Shown: positions 1 through 10,059 of the stretch, one piece after another | Numbering within the stretch: position 1 is the first letter of the stretch | Layout: the number at the start of each line of letters is the position of its first letter | Assembly (NCBI GenBank): GCA_963784195.1 | Contig: CAWARA010000030.1 | Span: 134,588 to 198,587 of the forward strand | DNA from: CAVQAH01 sp963784195 | GTDB lineage: Bacteria > Acidobacteriota > Vicinamibacteria > Vicinamibacterales > 2-12-FULL-66-21 | Length of the DNA stretch: 64,000 bases | Reading direction: 5' to 3' | Notes under the pieces: model-generated | What the model was told of the DNA's origin: nothing | Databases searched by the model: none | Seen by the model: the letters and a program-made list of their open reading frames with translations, nothing else | Position numbers and translations under genes: made by a program

Positions 1-697
1 GATTCACGCCGGCTTTGATTCCGTACTCCTTCAGAACTTTCCAGAAACCGACGCGCGACAGCGGACCCCCGTCGCGCGCGTTGACGAAGAGCCAGGGCGA
101 CGACCGCTTGTGCAGCAATTTGGAGCGGCCCTCGCGCATGTAGCGGCGCACCCAGTCGGCCGCGTCGTGGCCAATCGGGACGATCCGCTGCTTGTCACCC
201 TTCCCGATGCAGGTCAGGTAGCCCTCGTCGAGATTCAGGTCGCCCGGTTTGACCCCGACCAGCTCGGAGACGCGCATCCCCGTCGCGTACAGCATCTCGA
301 TCAGGGCCTTGTCTCGAAGGCCGCGCGGGGTCGAGACGTCGGGTTGCGCGAGGAGCCGGTCGACCTCGTCGAGGTCGAGGAACTTCGGCAGCGACGGCCA
401 CGCCCGAGGCGCGCGGAGATCGTCGGCGGGGCTCTCGTCTCGCTTGTGCTCGACCGCAACGAATCGGTAGTAGCCGCGGACGCACGCCACGGCCCGGGCC
501 ACCGATCGTGGTGAGAGTCCGCTCGACATCAGGGAGCGGACGAACGCTTCGAGGTCGCGCCGCTCCAGAGCATCGACGTCGACGCCGCGCTTCTCGGCAA
601 ACGCACCGAGCCCGGCGAGATCGCGTGCGTAGCTCTCGACCGTGTTCGGCGACACGCGCCGCACGTCACGCAGGTAGGTCAGGTAGGTATCGATCAC
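1..697 (-). CDS. xerD: Tyrosine site-specific recombinase (XerC/XerD type), C-terminus cut by window edge
   Basis: Chromosome dimer resolution recombinase by family. The GTG start at 697 overlaps nothing and sits 5 bp after the stop of the upstream gene at 702. About 232 residues are present. The N-terminal SAM-like DNA-binding domain covers residues 1-85 (motif SPNTVESYARDL), followed by the catalytic domain with the first active-site Arg in ATGMRVSEL and the beta-hairpin Lys in GKGDKQR. The HxxR, His/Trp and Tyr nucleophile lie beyond base 1 and cannot be seen. Integrases of mobile elements share this fold, but the short N-terminal domain and housekeeping context favour Xer. XerC versus XerD cannot be settled without the C-terminus. 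Confidence 0.85.
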   Translation of the reverse strand, partial: MIDTYLTYLRDVRRVSPNTVESYARDLAGLGAFAEKRGVDVDALERRDLEAFVRSLMSSGLSPRSVARAVACVRGYYRFVAVEHKRDESPADDLRAPRAWPSLPKFLDLDEVDRLLAQPDVSTPRGLRDKALIEMLYATGMRVSELVGVKPGDLNLDEGYLTCIGKGDKQRIVPIGHDAADWVRRYMREGRSKLLHKRSSPWLFVNARDGGPLSRVGFWKVLKEYGIKAGVN

Positions 698-701
698 AGC
701 C

Positions 702-2430
702 TCAGCGGAGCCCCCGTCTCCGTCGAACCAGCCACTCGACCGAGACGAGCGACACGAACCCGATCATCCACCAGGGCGAGCGAGCCGGATGCATCGCCGC
801 GGGCACACTGGACTGCGCCAGACCCCTGAGGTGTGCCACGAGCGGACTCAGATCTGAATCGTCAACCGACACGCCTCCCGTCCGCAACGCCACTGTCCGC
901 AGCGCGTCCGAAGAGGTCACCACTCGTCGTGCGCCCTCGGTCACCACCAGGACGGCGTCGGAGTTTCCGCTTCCCTCGAGCGTGACGTGGACGTCGTATC
1001 GTCCTTCGGCTGGTGCCTGGAAGCGGCCCTCGAACTCGCCGAGCTCGAGCGACGGCCAGAGCCTGACCACTTCGTCGAACCCCTGACCGCCGACGACCCG
1101 CGCGTGGATGGATGGAATCGTGACGAGCGCGGACTCCTCATCGAACTCGGTGGCACGCACGCGCGCGCGGACGATCGCCGTCTCCCCTGGCGCGACGGCT
1201 CCCCGCTCCAGCGTCACCTCGACACGTCCGGGAGCCGCCATCGCCCCGGCTCCGATCGTCGCCCGCCAGAATTGAGCGTATCCGTCCTTCCCTGTCCGAT
1301 ACCGCCAGGCGTCGAGCGCGCCGGAGAAAACGACGCGACCGGCGCCTGACGGCCACGAGACAATGACCGGGCGAGCGGATCCGCCCTGATCGACCGTGGC
1401 CAGCGAATCCAGTCCGGCCCCCGGACTGCCGGCGATGAGAAACTCCGAACCTCGCAGCGGCGCGCCGGTCGCCACGGCAATCCGCGATGGATTCGGAAGC
1501 AGCGATTCTGTGAAATCGCTGCTTCGCAAACGGCTGGCGTACGCGCCTGACGGCCGTCGATCCGGCAGGTACACGACCAAACCTCCGCGGCGGCGGGCGA
1601 ACGCCTCGAGTGCATCCACCTCGCGCGCCTGCAACTCCTCAGGCGCGCCCACCACTACGGCGTCGAAGCTGGTGATGGCATCGGCACTGATGGAGGCCGG
1701 TGGCTGGCCCGCACGAACTTCGAGTCCCTTCGACACACGCGCGAGCGCCGCGACCGTGAAATCCGGATCCTCTTCCAGTGCGCGCCGGACGAACGCCGCC
1801 GTCCATGACGGCCGCGGCTCGTGCACGAGCACTTTGAGCCGGCGGTCCTGCACGTTCACGGTTGAGACGATCTGGTTGTCATCCGCCGCGGTCTCCCCCT
1901 CAACAGGTCGCGCGATCGCCCGAAGCTCCCGCGCTCCAGCCGCAGTTGGCACGTACGTCGAGCCCAAGCTCCACGCTCTCGTCGTCGCGGCTCCAGGAAT
2001 GTTGAGCGGAGGTCAGCTCTACACCGTGCTCTTCGAGCGCGACGACCGTGGACTTCCCCGCCATGCCTCTTCCACGTACGAGAACCTGGACCGCTGCCGA
2101 CCATCCGGGTCGCAGGACGGCAGGAGTACGGACTTCGAGCACCGTGACGTTAGGTCCAACTTCATCCGCTCTTACCGTTGAAACCGGAATCCCTGCTGGA
2201 ATGGAATCTGCGTCGATCGCTCCACCGGCCAGGACGACTGCAGCAGGCTTCAGGGCGGAATCAAGGTCCGCGGTTCCCGTCAATTCACGAACGAGGCGTT
2301 GGCGTAGGGCGTCATCCCCTCGGACGTCGACCGCAACTGGCGCCTGGCGCTGCACGACGCACGCGGGATCGAGGACGGCAACGCCTGCCATCAGGAACGC
2401 CACGGCGCGGAGGACGGTAACTGCCGTCAT
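702..2430 (-). CDS. Membrane-anchored protein of the MoxR/DUF58 operon, frameshifted near 1955
   Basis: Last gene of the moxR operon. An ATG at 2430 overlaps the previous stop (ATGA). The coding sequence opens with a membrane segment (residues about 3-22) and closes with a membrane segment followed by basic residues. The middle has a Rossmann-like stretch (DAVVVGAPEELQAREVDALE) resembling glutamine-amidotransferase-like domains seen in large proteins of such clusters. The frame changes near 1951-1958: reading from 2430 runs out of frame into a stop at 1900, while the rest reads on from about 1950 to 702. Dropping one base in the ACGTACGT stretch gives a continuous product of about 575 residues. 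Function unknown; probably cell-envelope. Confidence 0.75.
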
Positions 2431-4479
2431 CGTCGATGTCGCTCCGATGCCCATGCACTCCTCAACGCCCTGTCAGCGTCCTCCCCCGTTGGAACTGAGA
2501 CCGCGTACTTTTGGGCCTCGGTCAGAAGGAGAGCAATCACGCTGGTCAGTTTCGATTCGGCGTCGGACACTCGGCCGCCGCGCGCGAGATCCTTCGTCGC
2601 AATGAGTTCCTTGGCGATGCGTTGCCAGGCTTCTGAACCGCTGTCGACCGAAAGTGCCTCTTCGGCGAGCGATGTCAGCTCATCCGAGGCACCTCTTCGC
2701 GATGCGAGCACCGGTTTGAGATCGATCAGCCTGGACAGCAGACGCCGCGATGCTACTGCTGCTCGCTCCGGGGTCGCAGCGGCGATCTCACGGGTGGCGT
2801 CCGCCGCCCGTTCCAGATCACCCGTCAGGCGTCGCGCCGGATCGATCCGGCTGCGGACGGGAAGCGTTCTGAGAATGTAGCGATTCCGCCCGAACGCCCG
2901 TTGCAGCGCCTCGACCGCGGCGCGAGCCGCTGCAAGGGCGGCTGTCGTGTCGACACCAATCAGTGACTGATCGGCGCGGCCCATGTGCTGAATGGCTATG
3001 CCGATCTCGCGACGCGCAGTGTTCTCGAGCCGGCCCTCCTGAATCTCGTGCGAGTGCTCGGCCTCCTCCACCTCGTCCTCGACCTGCCCACCCGTCAGGA
3101 AGATGAAGCTGGCCCGGACCGACCGCTGCTCTGCCGCGATCGCCGCCGTTTCTTCGACCAGCGCCGGACGGGCCAGCGACTGCTCGCGCGCACGCAGGCG
3201 TTGAATCTTCAAGACGATCATCTGCTGGCTGAGCGCATAGCGTTCCCGCTCGGGCGGCAGTTCGAATCCGGCAAGCGTCACCTGACCGGGACCCGCCACT
3301 TCTACGAAGAACGTGTCGGACGAAGCGAGGCCTTCGTCTCCCGGACGCCCGTCGCGACCGACGACGCGATAGACCACCGAGTCACCAGGCTGGAGCTTCA
3401 TCTGCGCAAGGGCGAGCGCGGCCTTCCCTTCCCAGTCGCGAGAAGACCCCTTAGTCAGGTCGAGCGGGAGCGTGCCTTCCTCGAACTCGAACTGCTCGCC
3501 CGAGCCGGACACTTTGGTAAACCGAAGCTCGAGGGTGCGGAGTCCGAAGTCGTCGTTCGCAGTCGTCGTGATCGGAATCGTCGGACGAGAGTCCGGCACG
3601 AGCAGGTCTTTCCCAGGCGCTTTGATGAGAATCGACGGTGCACGGTCGGGTGTGACCGAGACCGCGATCAGACGACGCCCTGATGCTTCGCCCGTCGGGC
3701 TGTCGATCGCCAGGTAGCCGCTTTCGGTGAGCGTCATCGCGGCCTGGACGACGTCGTTGGCGGCCGACGTGGCGAGCGATTTCTCGCCGAATCGGATGCG
3801 ACGCGCCGCCGCGCCCGAAACTGACAGTTCGAGCCGGCTCCCTGCAGATTGCTTCCAAACGATCGGGGTTCTCGACGGTCAGTCCGGGGCGTTGCAGATA
3901 GGCTGGTGCCTGGATCGTCGCGACGACACGCATCTCCGCCGGCGCGCTCTGGCCGGCGGCCGCGGACGTGCGCCCGATTGCGTCTCGAACCGCCGATGCG
4001 GCGCGTTGCGGAGCGCCAAGAATTACCACAACGATGAGGCCCAACGCGGCAGTGGACAACGCGATGTCGCGTTTGAGCGGAACCGCGGAGGCGACGTCGA
4101 CGCCCCGCACGAACGTCGCCGCCTCTGTCAGCACGCGCTCGACCACTCTTGTCGTAGCACGCTCGGGATGCCGGCGGAGCTCCTCGGCTGTAACGACGAG
4201 ATTGCGGCCTTGAGGGTTCGCCGACTCGATGGCTGCCGCGGCGTCCTTCGAACTCCACGCGCGCCGGCGAAGCATGAGCAGCACGGTGACGAAAAGAGAC
4301 GCGGCTGCGATTGCGGGAACGAGGGGAACGGCGACGGCCGCTGCGACGGTCAAACCGGCTGCCACCGCGCGCAGGATGGATGAGGCGCGCAGCCGGCGCT
4401 GCACGCGGCTCAACGTCGCATCGAGATCGCGCGCAGCGTTCGGCGGGACGTCAAGCGGCGGCACGGACTTCCCTTTCAT
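2427..4479 (-). CDS. DUF4175-like large membrane protein, frameshifted near 3846
   Basis: Start ATG at 4479 overlaps the upstream gene by 29 nt. The N-terminus has two hydrophobic segments (about residues 30-65) and another near residue 140, followed by a periplasmic region and a long Glu/Ala/Arg-rich helical C-terminus likely to form coiled coils. This matches the DUF4175-like protein often found after BatA-like proteins in MoxR clusters (family knowledge). The frame breaks after NPDRLEAI. One extra T (forward base 3846, A) moves the reading frame; removing it gives RLEAIAGSRLELSVSG and a continuous product of about 683 residues. The gene length is 1 modulo 3, as expected for one inserted base. 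Confidence 0.75.
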
Positions 4480-5815
4480 CACGAACGGCAATCGTCCGCG
4501 AACGCAGCCACTGCTCGACGAGAAGCAGCGCAAGCGCGGTGAGCCAGAGCCACCGCGCGTCCGAGCCGCCGGCGCGGCGCCACGCGTCCTGCTCGACAGG
4601 ACCTGGCGGCCTTGACTGGACGGTCAGCGCGGCACGCGGGATGCGCAGGACCTCTGCCTCTGGTATCGCGACCGATCCCTGGCGCGCGCCGAGCGTGGCC
4701 CGCACGGTCGCCGCAGCGAGGAAGCTCGATACCGGTGCCCGAACGGCAAGCACCATCTCGCGGCCGGACGCCGCGGCGTTGACGATGGGCACGCCGTTCC
4801 TGTCGCGCGCGACAACAGTCCACGCATCCTCTCGAGCGCGAATGGCATCGACTGCCGACCGATCCACTTCGCCGCGTCGCGCCGCTCGCTGGAAATCTTC
4901 GTCCTGCTGCAACCGGAGGGCGGCCCGTACCATCCATGGCTCCGCGATTGCGCCGCTCGCGCGGGTGGCTTGTCCGCTTGCTGGAAATTCGAATATCAGT
5001 CCTTGCTCGCTGGATGGTGCCGGTGCACCCGCCGTCGCGACAGCCCTCAGGAGCTTCTCGCCGTCAGAAGCTTCGCCGGGCGACGTCACCAGCCGCAAGC
5101 CCTGTACGGCGCTCGAACCGCTCACTTGCAGCGTCACGCGCGTCGCCTCTTCCGTCAGCGTGACCTGCTGATTGCGCGCTGCTACACCCGCAACACCGAG
5201 TCGCCCGAACGAATCTACCGTGCGTTCGCGCACGTCGTCGCCCACCTCGATGAACCGTATGCCGATGTCAGCAGGGACGGCCGACAAGGCGGTCGCGTCA
5301 ATCGCACCGCGCTGCGCATCGGAAACGATGACGATCTCGCGGCGGCTCGGCGGAACATCACGAAGCCAGGCGACAGCGCGGGCCACGTCTCGCGACAGAC
5401 TGTCGCTGTCGATCCTGACAGCATGCGCGGCCGCCTGCTGCTCGGCAGCAGCCGCTTCCTCCGCCGCGTCAGCTGAGCTCCGGCCGGACGGCCCGGCGCG
5501 ACGCATGCTGTCGCTGGTGTCGACCAGGATGGCCTTCGAGGTCACCGCGTTCCAGCTCGCCATGCGTGCGGGCGTCAACAGAACCGGGCGAGCCAACGCA
5601 AGAACAGCAGCCGTGACAATCGCCGTGCGGACGGCGAGCAGGCTCCAGTCCGATGGCGTTCGCAACCTGACCGCCGCCGTCGTCGAAGGCCTGATGAACC
5701 GAATGCTGGGGAACTGAATGCGATCCGCCCGCCGCGTGCGGAGCAGGTGAATGATCAGCGGAATCGCGGCGAGCACGAGGCCGAAGAGCGCCGCGGGTTG
5801 CTGCCAGCCGATCAT
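4451..5815 (-). CDS. BatA-like aerotolerance protein with vWA-type domain
   Basis: 454 residues. The N-terminal BatA segment (residues 1-80) includes LFGLVLAAIPLIIHLLRTRR and a second membrane helix, typical of PF07584. A vWA-like fold follows, with the metal-site pattern DTSDS near residue 100 (consensus DxSxS) and SDAQRG further on. The C-terminus ends in one membrane helix with basic residues. The start overlaps the DUF58 stop by 4 nt (ATGA), so the genes are probably translationally coupled. Proteins of this type work with MoxR ATPases and DUF58 proteins in envelope assembly or stress resistance; the client is unknown. Confidence 0.8.
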   Translation of the reverse strand: MIGWQQPAALFGLVLAAIPLIIHLLRTRRADRIQFPSIRFIRPSTTAAVRLRTPSDWSLLAVRTAIVTAAVLALARPVLLTPARMASWNAVTSKAILVDTSDSMRRAGPSGRSSADAAEEAAAAEQQAAAHAVRIDSDSLSRDVARAVAWLRDVPPSRREIVIVSDAQRGAIDATALSAVPADIGIRFIEVGDDVRERTVDSFGRLGVAGVAARNQQVTLTEEATRVTLQVSGSSAVQGLRLVTSPGEASDGEKLLRAVATAGAPAPSSEQGLIFEFPASGQATRASGAIAEPWMVRAALRLQQDEDFQRAARRGEVDRSAVDAIRAREDAWTVVARDRNGVPIVNAAASGREMVLAVRAPVSSFLAAATVRATLGARQGSVAIPEAEVLRIPRAALTVQSRPPGPVEQDAWRRAGGSDARWLWLTALALLLVEQWLRSRTIAVRDEREVRAAA

Positions 5816-6693
5816 CGCGCAGGTGCCCCCATTCGCCGCAACAGATAGCCGCGCAACGCTTCATCGAGGGGCATGTCCGTGATCACGCGCGTGTAGTCGA
5901 TGCCGTATCGCGTACAGCGCGTGCGCCAGCGCTCGAGGAACGCGCCGAATGCCTCGCGGTACGCGTCGGCCGACGCCTGCCCGGCGAGCACGGTGCGGCC
6001 GGACTCGAGATCCTGCATCTCGAACTCGCCGCCGAACGGGAACTCGACTTCCTCGCGCGTCAGCACGTGAAACACCGCGACCTCGTGGCCGATCGTGACC
6101 GCCCGCCTCAGTTCCTGCTCGACCGATTCATCTTCGTCGTACAGATCGGAGACCACGAGCAGAAGCCCGCGCCGCTTGAGGAGGTCGGTCGCGCGCCGAA
6201 GCGCCAGACCTCCGGCCGTCGCGCCTGACGCCTGCATTCTCGCCAGAGCGACCAACAATGCCCGCAGTTGCGGCTGCCCGACGCGGCTCGGCAGGTACTG
6301 CCTGATCGCATCGTCGTAAACAACCAGGCCGGCGGCGTCACCCTGGCTCGCGATGAGATGCGCGAGCGCGGCCGCGATCAACCGCGCGTAATCGAGTTTC
6401 GACACTGCGCCCGCACCCGCGTACGACATCGAGGCGCTCGCGTCCACGGCGATTTGCGCCATCAGGTTCGTGGTCTCCCGATACTGCTTCGTGTAGACGC
6501 GGTCGGTTCGCGCGAACAGCTTCCAGTCGACGTACTTCAGGTCGTCGCCGGGCCGGTAGTGCCGATATTGACTGAACTCGGCGCTGTAGCCGTGAAACGG
6601 GCTTCGGTGGAGACCCGAGATCGTGCCGTCGACCGTGACGCGGGCGACGAGCTCGAGATCGCCGATCGAGCTGAGAAGAACGGGGTCGAGCAT
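5812..6693 (-). CDS. DUF58 domain protein (MoxR-associated)
   Basis: 293 residues with the DUF58 hallmark YRPGDDLKYVDWKLFARTD around residues 45-65, followed by a vWA-like region with DASASM. No membrane segment is obvious, so it is likely cytoplasmic or peripheral. It lies 46 bp after moxR and overlaps the BatA-like gene by 4 nt, the canonical moxR-DUF58-vWA order. Such proteins are thought to be MoxR partners; a biochemical role is not known. Confidence 0.9.
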   Translation of the reverse strand: MLDPVLLSSIGDLELVARVTVDGTISGLHRSPFHGYSAEFSQYRHYRPGDDLKYVDWKLFARTDRVYTKQYRETTNLMAQIAVDASASMSYAGAGAVSKLDYARLIAAALAHLIASQGDAAGLVVYDDAIRQYLPSRVGQPQLRALLVALARMQASGATAGGLALRRATDLLKRRGLLLVVSDLYDEDESVEQELRRAVTIGHEVAVFHVLTREEVEFPFGGEFEMQDLESGRTVLAGQASADAYREAFGAFLERWRTRCTRYGIDYTRVITDMPLDEALRGYLLRRMGAPAR

Positions 6694-6739
6694 GATTGTT
6701 TGGCGATCGGGCCGTCAGTCCCGGCATGTTTGCGTGGCG

Positions 6740-7768
6740 CTACTCGCGCACGAGACCGACGACCTTACTGACGATCTCGTCCTGTGAGATGCCGTCGGCC
6801 TCCGCCTGGAAGTTGACGAGCAGGCGGTGCCGCAGCACAGGGAGCGCCACGGCGCGAATGTCCTCGTGCGCGACGACGGTGCGTCCTTCGAGCAGGGCGC
6901 GAGCCTTCGCACCCAGGAGAAGCGCCTGGCCAGCACGCGGACCCGCGCCCCAGCGCACCCACTTCGTCACGAAGTCCGGGACCGCCTCGTCGGGAGCGCC
7001 GGCCGGCCGCGTCGCGCGAACGAGACGCGTCGCGTAGTCGATGACGTTCTCCGCAGCCGGGACCTCGCGCACGACCGAGTGCATCCGCTCGATCTCGCTT
7101 CCGGATGCGACGACGGCGATCTGCGGAGATGCCGTTCCGGTGGTGGCCGCGAGGATCTGACGCTCTTCCTCTGCGGACGGGTAGTCGATCACGACGTTGA
7201 ACATGAACCGATCGAGCTGCGCTTCCGGCAGCGGGTACGTGCCTTCCTGTTCGATCGGGTTCTGCGTGGCAAGGACGAACAGCGGGCGTTCGAGATCGAA
7301 GCGCACGCCGCTGACCGTGACCTGATATTCCTGCATCGCCTCGAGCAGCGCTGCCTGCGTTTTCGGCGGCGTGCGGTTGATCTCGTCAGCGAGGATGATA
7401 TTCGCGAAAATCGGGCCGCGGATGAACCGGATGACACGCCGGCCGGTCGCGCGATCCTCCTCAATCACCTCTGCCCCGATGATGTCGGAGGGCATGAGGT
7501 CTGGCGTGAACTGGATGCGGTTGAACTTGAGGTCCACCGCCTCCGCCAGCTTCTTGATCAGGAGCGTTTTCGCCAGTCCGGGGACGCCGCGCAGCAGGCA
7601 GTGCCCACCCGCCAGGAACGCGATCAGGATCTCGCGAACGACGCGCTGCTGCCCCACGATGGCCTTGGCCAGCTCGCGTTCGAGCCGCGTGGCGAGCTCA
7701 GCTACCCGCTCGAACGGGATCGGGCCGTCCTCGTCGCGGGGCGTGAGCTGCAGATTCCGATCGGGCAT
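6740..7768 (-). CDS. MoxR-family AAA+ ATPase
   Basis: First gene of the envelope-maintenance operon. From ATG 7768 the product has 342 residues; an in-frame ATG at 7786 is an alternative, while the longer reading frame runs back into the repeat element and is not credible. Walker A is GVPGLAKT, Walker B is ILADEINR, and the sensor region is LATQNPIEQEGTYPLPEAQLDRF, of which the core is typical for AAA_3 proteins. MoxR ATPases act as chaperones for vWA-containing partners, encoded here directly downstream. Confidence 0.93.
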   Translation of the reverse strand: MPDRNLQLTPRDEDGPIPFERVAELATRLERELAKAIVGQQRVVREILIAFLAGGHCLLRGVPGLAKTLLIKKLAEAVDLKFNRIQFTPDLMPSDIIGAEVIEEDRATGRRVIRFIRGPIFANIILADEINRTPPKTQAALLEAMQEYQVTVSGVRFDLERPLFVLATQNPIEQEGTYPLPEAQLDRFMFNVVIDYPSAEEERQILAATTGTASPQIAVVASGSEIERMHSVVREVPAAENVIDYATRLVRATRPAGAPDEAVPDFVTKWVRWGAGPRAGQALLLGAKARALLEGRTVVAHEDIRAVALPVLRHRLLVNFQAEADGISQDEIVSKVVGLVRE

Positions 7769-7959
7769 CCGATTGGAGTCTAGCATCGTGGAGAGGCGGA
7801 GCTGAAGCACGGCGCTCCTGCCCCGCGGATCGGCGCGAAGCCAAACACGGTCGGAGACGGCGACGGAGAGGACGGAGGAAACGGAACGAGCTTCAAAAAC
7901 GGAGGCGCGGAGACGCGGAGGCGAACGGGCACTCCGGATATCCGCGTTCCGAGCCGATG

Positions 7960-7984
7960 CCGGCCCGGCCATCGGCCGGGCCGG
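7960..7984. repeat. Perfect 11-bp inverted repeat with 3-nt loop
   Basis: CCGGCCCGGCC at 7960-7970 pairs with GGCCGGGCCGG at 7974-7984 around ATC. It directly abuts the larger hairpin at 7985. No T-tract follows on either strand, so it is not an ordinary terminator. Confidence 0.9.
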
Positions 7985-8064
7985 GCGATCGACCGACACC
8001 CCGAGGACTCAAGCCGCGATTGATTGCGTGGGCGGCTTGAGTCCTCGGGGTGTCGGTCGATCGC
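7985..8064. repeat. Perfect 33-bp inverted repeat with 14-nt loop
   Basis: Arms 7985-8017 and 8032-8064 are exact reverse complements, separated by GATTGATTGCGTGG. The arms read GCGATCGACCGACACCCCG and onward. A perfect stem this long is rare in chromosomes because it is prone to deletion. It forms the core of the nested element at 7863-8185. Confidence 0.95.
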
Positions 8065-8304
8065 TCGCCGCGCACGCGCGGCGGCATCGGCTGCACAGCG
8101 TCGCTTGCCCTGTCCACTCCGCGTACCTCCGTTTCTCCGCGTCTCCGAGTTAAAGCTCGTTCCGTTTCTCCTCCGTCTCCCCTCGTCGTCCCCCGTAAAC
8201 CCCGTCCCTGCCATCAGTCCCGAGTCCGTTGAGTCCGTTTGACACGTCAATGAGCGAGGAGTAGTGTACGCGGTTGGCCAGGGTCGTTCCGGCACTCAAC
8301 CTTC

Positions 8305-9246
8305 ATGCCCACCCAGTCGAAGTGGCAGTCGCTGCCCACCGAAGCTATCAATCCCGTCAGCCTCGCGGTTGACAAGGCGCCCGTCATCGACATCGTCGAC
8401 ATGATCGTCGGCGAAGACAAGAAAGTCATCGCGGCGGTGCACAAGGAGCGCGAACGCATCGCCCACGGCGTCGAGATCATCGTGCAGACCCTGAAGAAGG
8501 GCGGACGGATCATCTTCGTCGGCGCCGGCACGAGCGGCCGGCTCGGTGTTGTCGAAGCGTCGGAGATTCCGCCGACGTTCGGGACGCGGCCGAACACCGT
8601 GCAGGCGATCATGGCCGGCGGTCAGGAAGCGGTGTTCCGGGCGAAGGAAGGCGTCGAAGACAACTACGAGGAAGGCGCGCGCAGCATCGCACGCCTGCGG
8701 CTGACCAAGAAAGATGTGGTCATCGGCGTCTCCGCCAGCGGCATGACGCAGTTCGTCCGTGGCGCGCTCACACGCGCACGGAAGGCGAACGCCAAGATCA
8801 TTTTCGTGACGTGCTGGCCCGGCTCAGAGCTGCAGACCTTCGTCGACCTGCAGATCGCCCCCGCGGTCGGCCCGGAGATCATCGCGGGATCGACGAGGCT
8901 GAAAGCGGGCACCGCGACGAAGATGGTGCTCAACATGCTGACGACGATCTCGATGATCAAGGTCGGCAAGACCTACGGCAACCTGATGGTCGACGTCCAG
9001 ACCGGATCGGAAAAGCTGAAGGACCGCGCGCGCCGCATCCTGAACGTCGTCACGGGGCTCGACTACGACGAGGCCGACAACCTGCTCAAGCGGGCGAAGT
9101 GGAACGTGAAGGCCGCGATCGTCATGCAGAAGGGCAACCTGACACTGCCCCAGGCCTTGAGACGGCTGAAGAAAGCCGACGATTCGATTCGCGAAGCGAT
9201 TGGCGAGGATCTCGAGGCCAGGCTGCGCGAGGTGCTCAAGGCTTGA
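8305..9246 (+). CDS. murQ: N-acetylmuramic acid 6-phosphate etherase
   Basis: 313 residues. MurQ cleaves the lactyl ether of MurNAc-6-phosphate to GlcNAc-6-phosphate and D-lactate in peptidoglycan recycling, in the cytoplasm. The SIS domain phosphosugar-binding signature FVGAGTSGRLGVVEASEIPP is at about residues 71-90 and includes the catalytic Glu region; GVSASGMT and GSTRLKAGTATKMVLN follow. Length fits the family (about 300). It faces nagB and the kinase convergently, and all three belong to the same pathway. Confidence 0.96.
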   Translation: MPTQSKWQSLPTEAINPVSLAVDKAPVIDIVDMIVGEDKKVIAAVHKERERIAHGVEIIVQTLKKGGRIIFVGAGTSGRLGVVEASEIPPTFGTRPNTVQAIMAGGQEAVFRAKEGVEDNYEEGARSIARLRLTKKDVVIGVSASGMTQFVRGALTRARKANAKIIFVTCWPGSELQTFVDLQIAPAVGPEIIAGSTRLKAGTATKMVLNMLTTISMIKVGKTYGNLMVDVQTGSEKLKDRARRILNVVTGLDYDEADNLLKRAKWNVKAAIVMQKGNLTLPQALRRLKKADDSIREAIGEDLEARLREVLKA

Positions 9247-9249
9247 GAA

Positions 9250-9276
9250 CGTCAACTCCCATCCCCAACTCCCAAG
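9250..9276. repeat. Short remnant of the CAACTCC heptamer repeat family
   Basis: The murQ-nagB convergent gap contains CAACTCCCATCCCCAACTCC-like 7-bp units, matching the left arm of the larger inverted array at 33870-33965. No inverted partner is seen here, so it is a half element. It lies directly after the murQ stop. Confidence 0.55.
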
Positions 9277-9279
9277 ATC

Positions 9280-10059
9280 TCACCCGATCGACTGCGAGCG
9301 CTCTGAGTCTCGCAGCTCTTTCGCCGCCGCCTCATCGAGCACGAGCTCGACGTCGCGGTGGAGCTGGAGAAACGACGCGGGCATGCGGGTGGTGACCGGG
9401 CCCTGAACGGCCTTCGCCACGCACGAGGCCTTCGACTTACCGGTCGCAAGCAGGACGATCGACTTCGCCCGAAGGATCGTCGCCATTCCCATCGACAGCG
9501 CTTCCTTCGGCACAGCCGCCTCGTCACCGCCGAACAGCCCGGCGTTACTGTGGCGTGTCGACGCCTTCAGCGCCACGCGATGCGTCCGGGCGCAGAGCTC
9601 CCGCGCGGGCTCGTTGAAGCCGATGTGGCCGTTCGTGCCGATTCCCAGGATCTGAATGTCGATACCACCGGCGTCGGCGATCGCAGCCTCGTAACGGTCG
9701 CACTCCTCTTCCAGGTTCGGCGCCGCGCCGTTCAGAAAGTGGATGTGCTCGGCTGGAATGCCAGCCGGGCCGAAGAGATGCGTCTGCATGAACTGCCGGT
9801 AGCTGCCGGGGTGCGAACCATCGAGGCCGACGAACTCATCCAGATTGAAGGTCCGCACCTGCGACAGATCCGCCTGGCCACGCGAGACGAGATGGCTCAG
9901 CTCGTGGTACAGCCGAATCGGCGTGCGGCCCGTCGCCAGGCCGAGCACGAGCGATGGCTGTTCAGCAATGGCGTCGGCGAGCCGTCGCGCCAGCGTGCGG
10001 GCGGCGACCCGGTCGTTCGGGAAGACGGTGAGGCGCAGATGCCCCTGGGGTGACATCAA
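9280..10059 (-). CDS. nagB: Glucosamine-6-phosphate deaminase
   Basis: 259 residues. Converts glucosamine-6-phosphate to fructose-6-phosphate and ammonia, linking amino-sugar salvage to glycolysis. Visible family motifs are LGLATGRTP (phosphate binding), FNLDEFVGL (catalytic Asp), and GIGTNGHIGFNEP (catalytic region). The start overlaps the kinase gene stop by 4 nt (10056-10059), so the two are an operon. No NagA deacetylase is seen in the window, so GlcNAc-6-phosphate deacetylation must be encoded elsewhere. Confidence 0.95.
   Translation of the reverse strand: MMSPQGHLRLTVFPNDRVAARTLARRLADAIAEQPSLVLGLATGRTPIRLYHELSHLVSRGQADLSQVRTFNLDEFVGLDGSHPGSYRQFMQTHLFGPAGIPAEHIHFLNGAAPNLEEECDRYEAAIADAGGIDIQILGIGTNGHIGFNEPARELCARTHRVALKASTRHSNAGLFGGDEAAVPKEALSMGMATILRAKSIVLLATGKSKASCVAKAVQGPVTTRMPASFLQLHRDVELVLDEAAAKELRDSERSQSIG

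Larger units (their letters stand above)
7863..8185. repeat. Nested palindromic repeat element
   Basis: This fills most of the gene-free stretch 7787-8304. The outer arms (7863-7930 and 8124-8185) are imperfect inverted copies built on a degenerate CGGAG/CTCCG 8-bp pattern with the shared core ACGGAACGAGCTT and its complement. Inside them lie two perfect hairpins, one at 7960-7984 and one at 7985-8064. No open reading frame of substance is present. The same outer-arm sequence recurs on both sides of nnrDE near 48.0 and 49.8 kb. The remaining bases to 8304 show only a possible leader for murQ. Confidence 0.85.
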
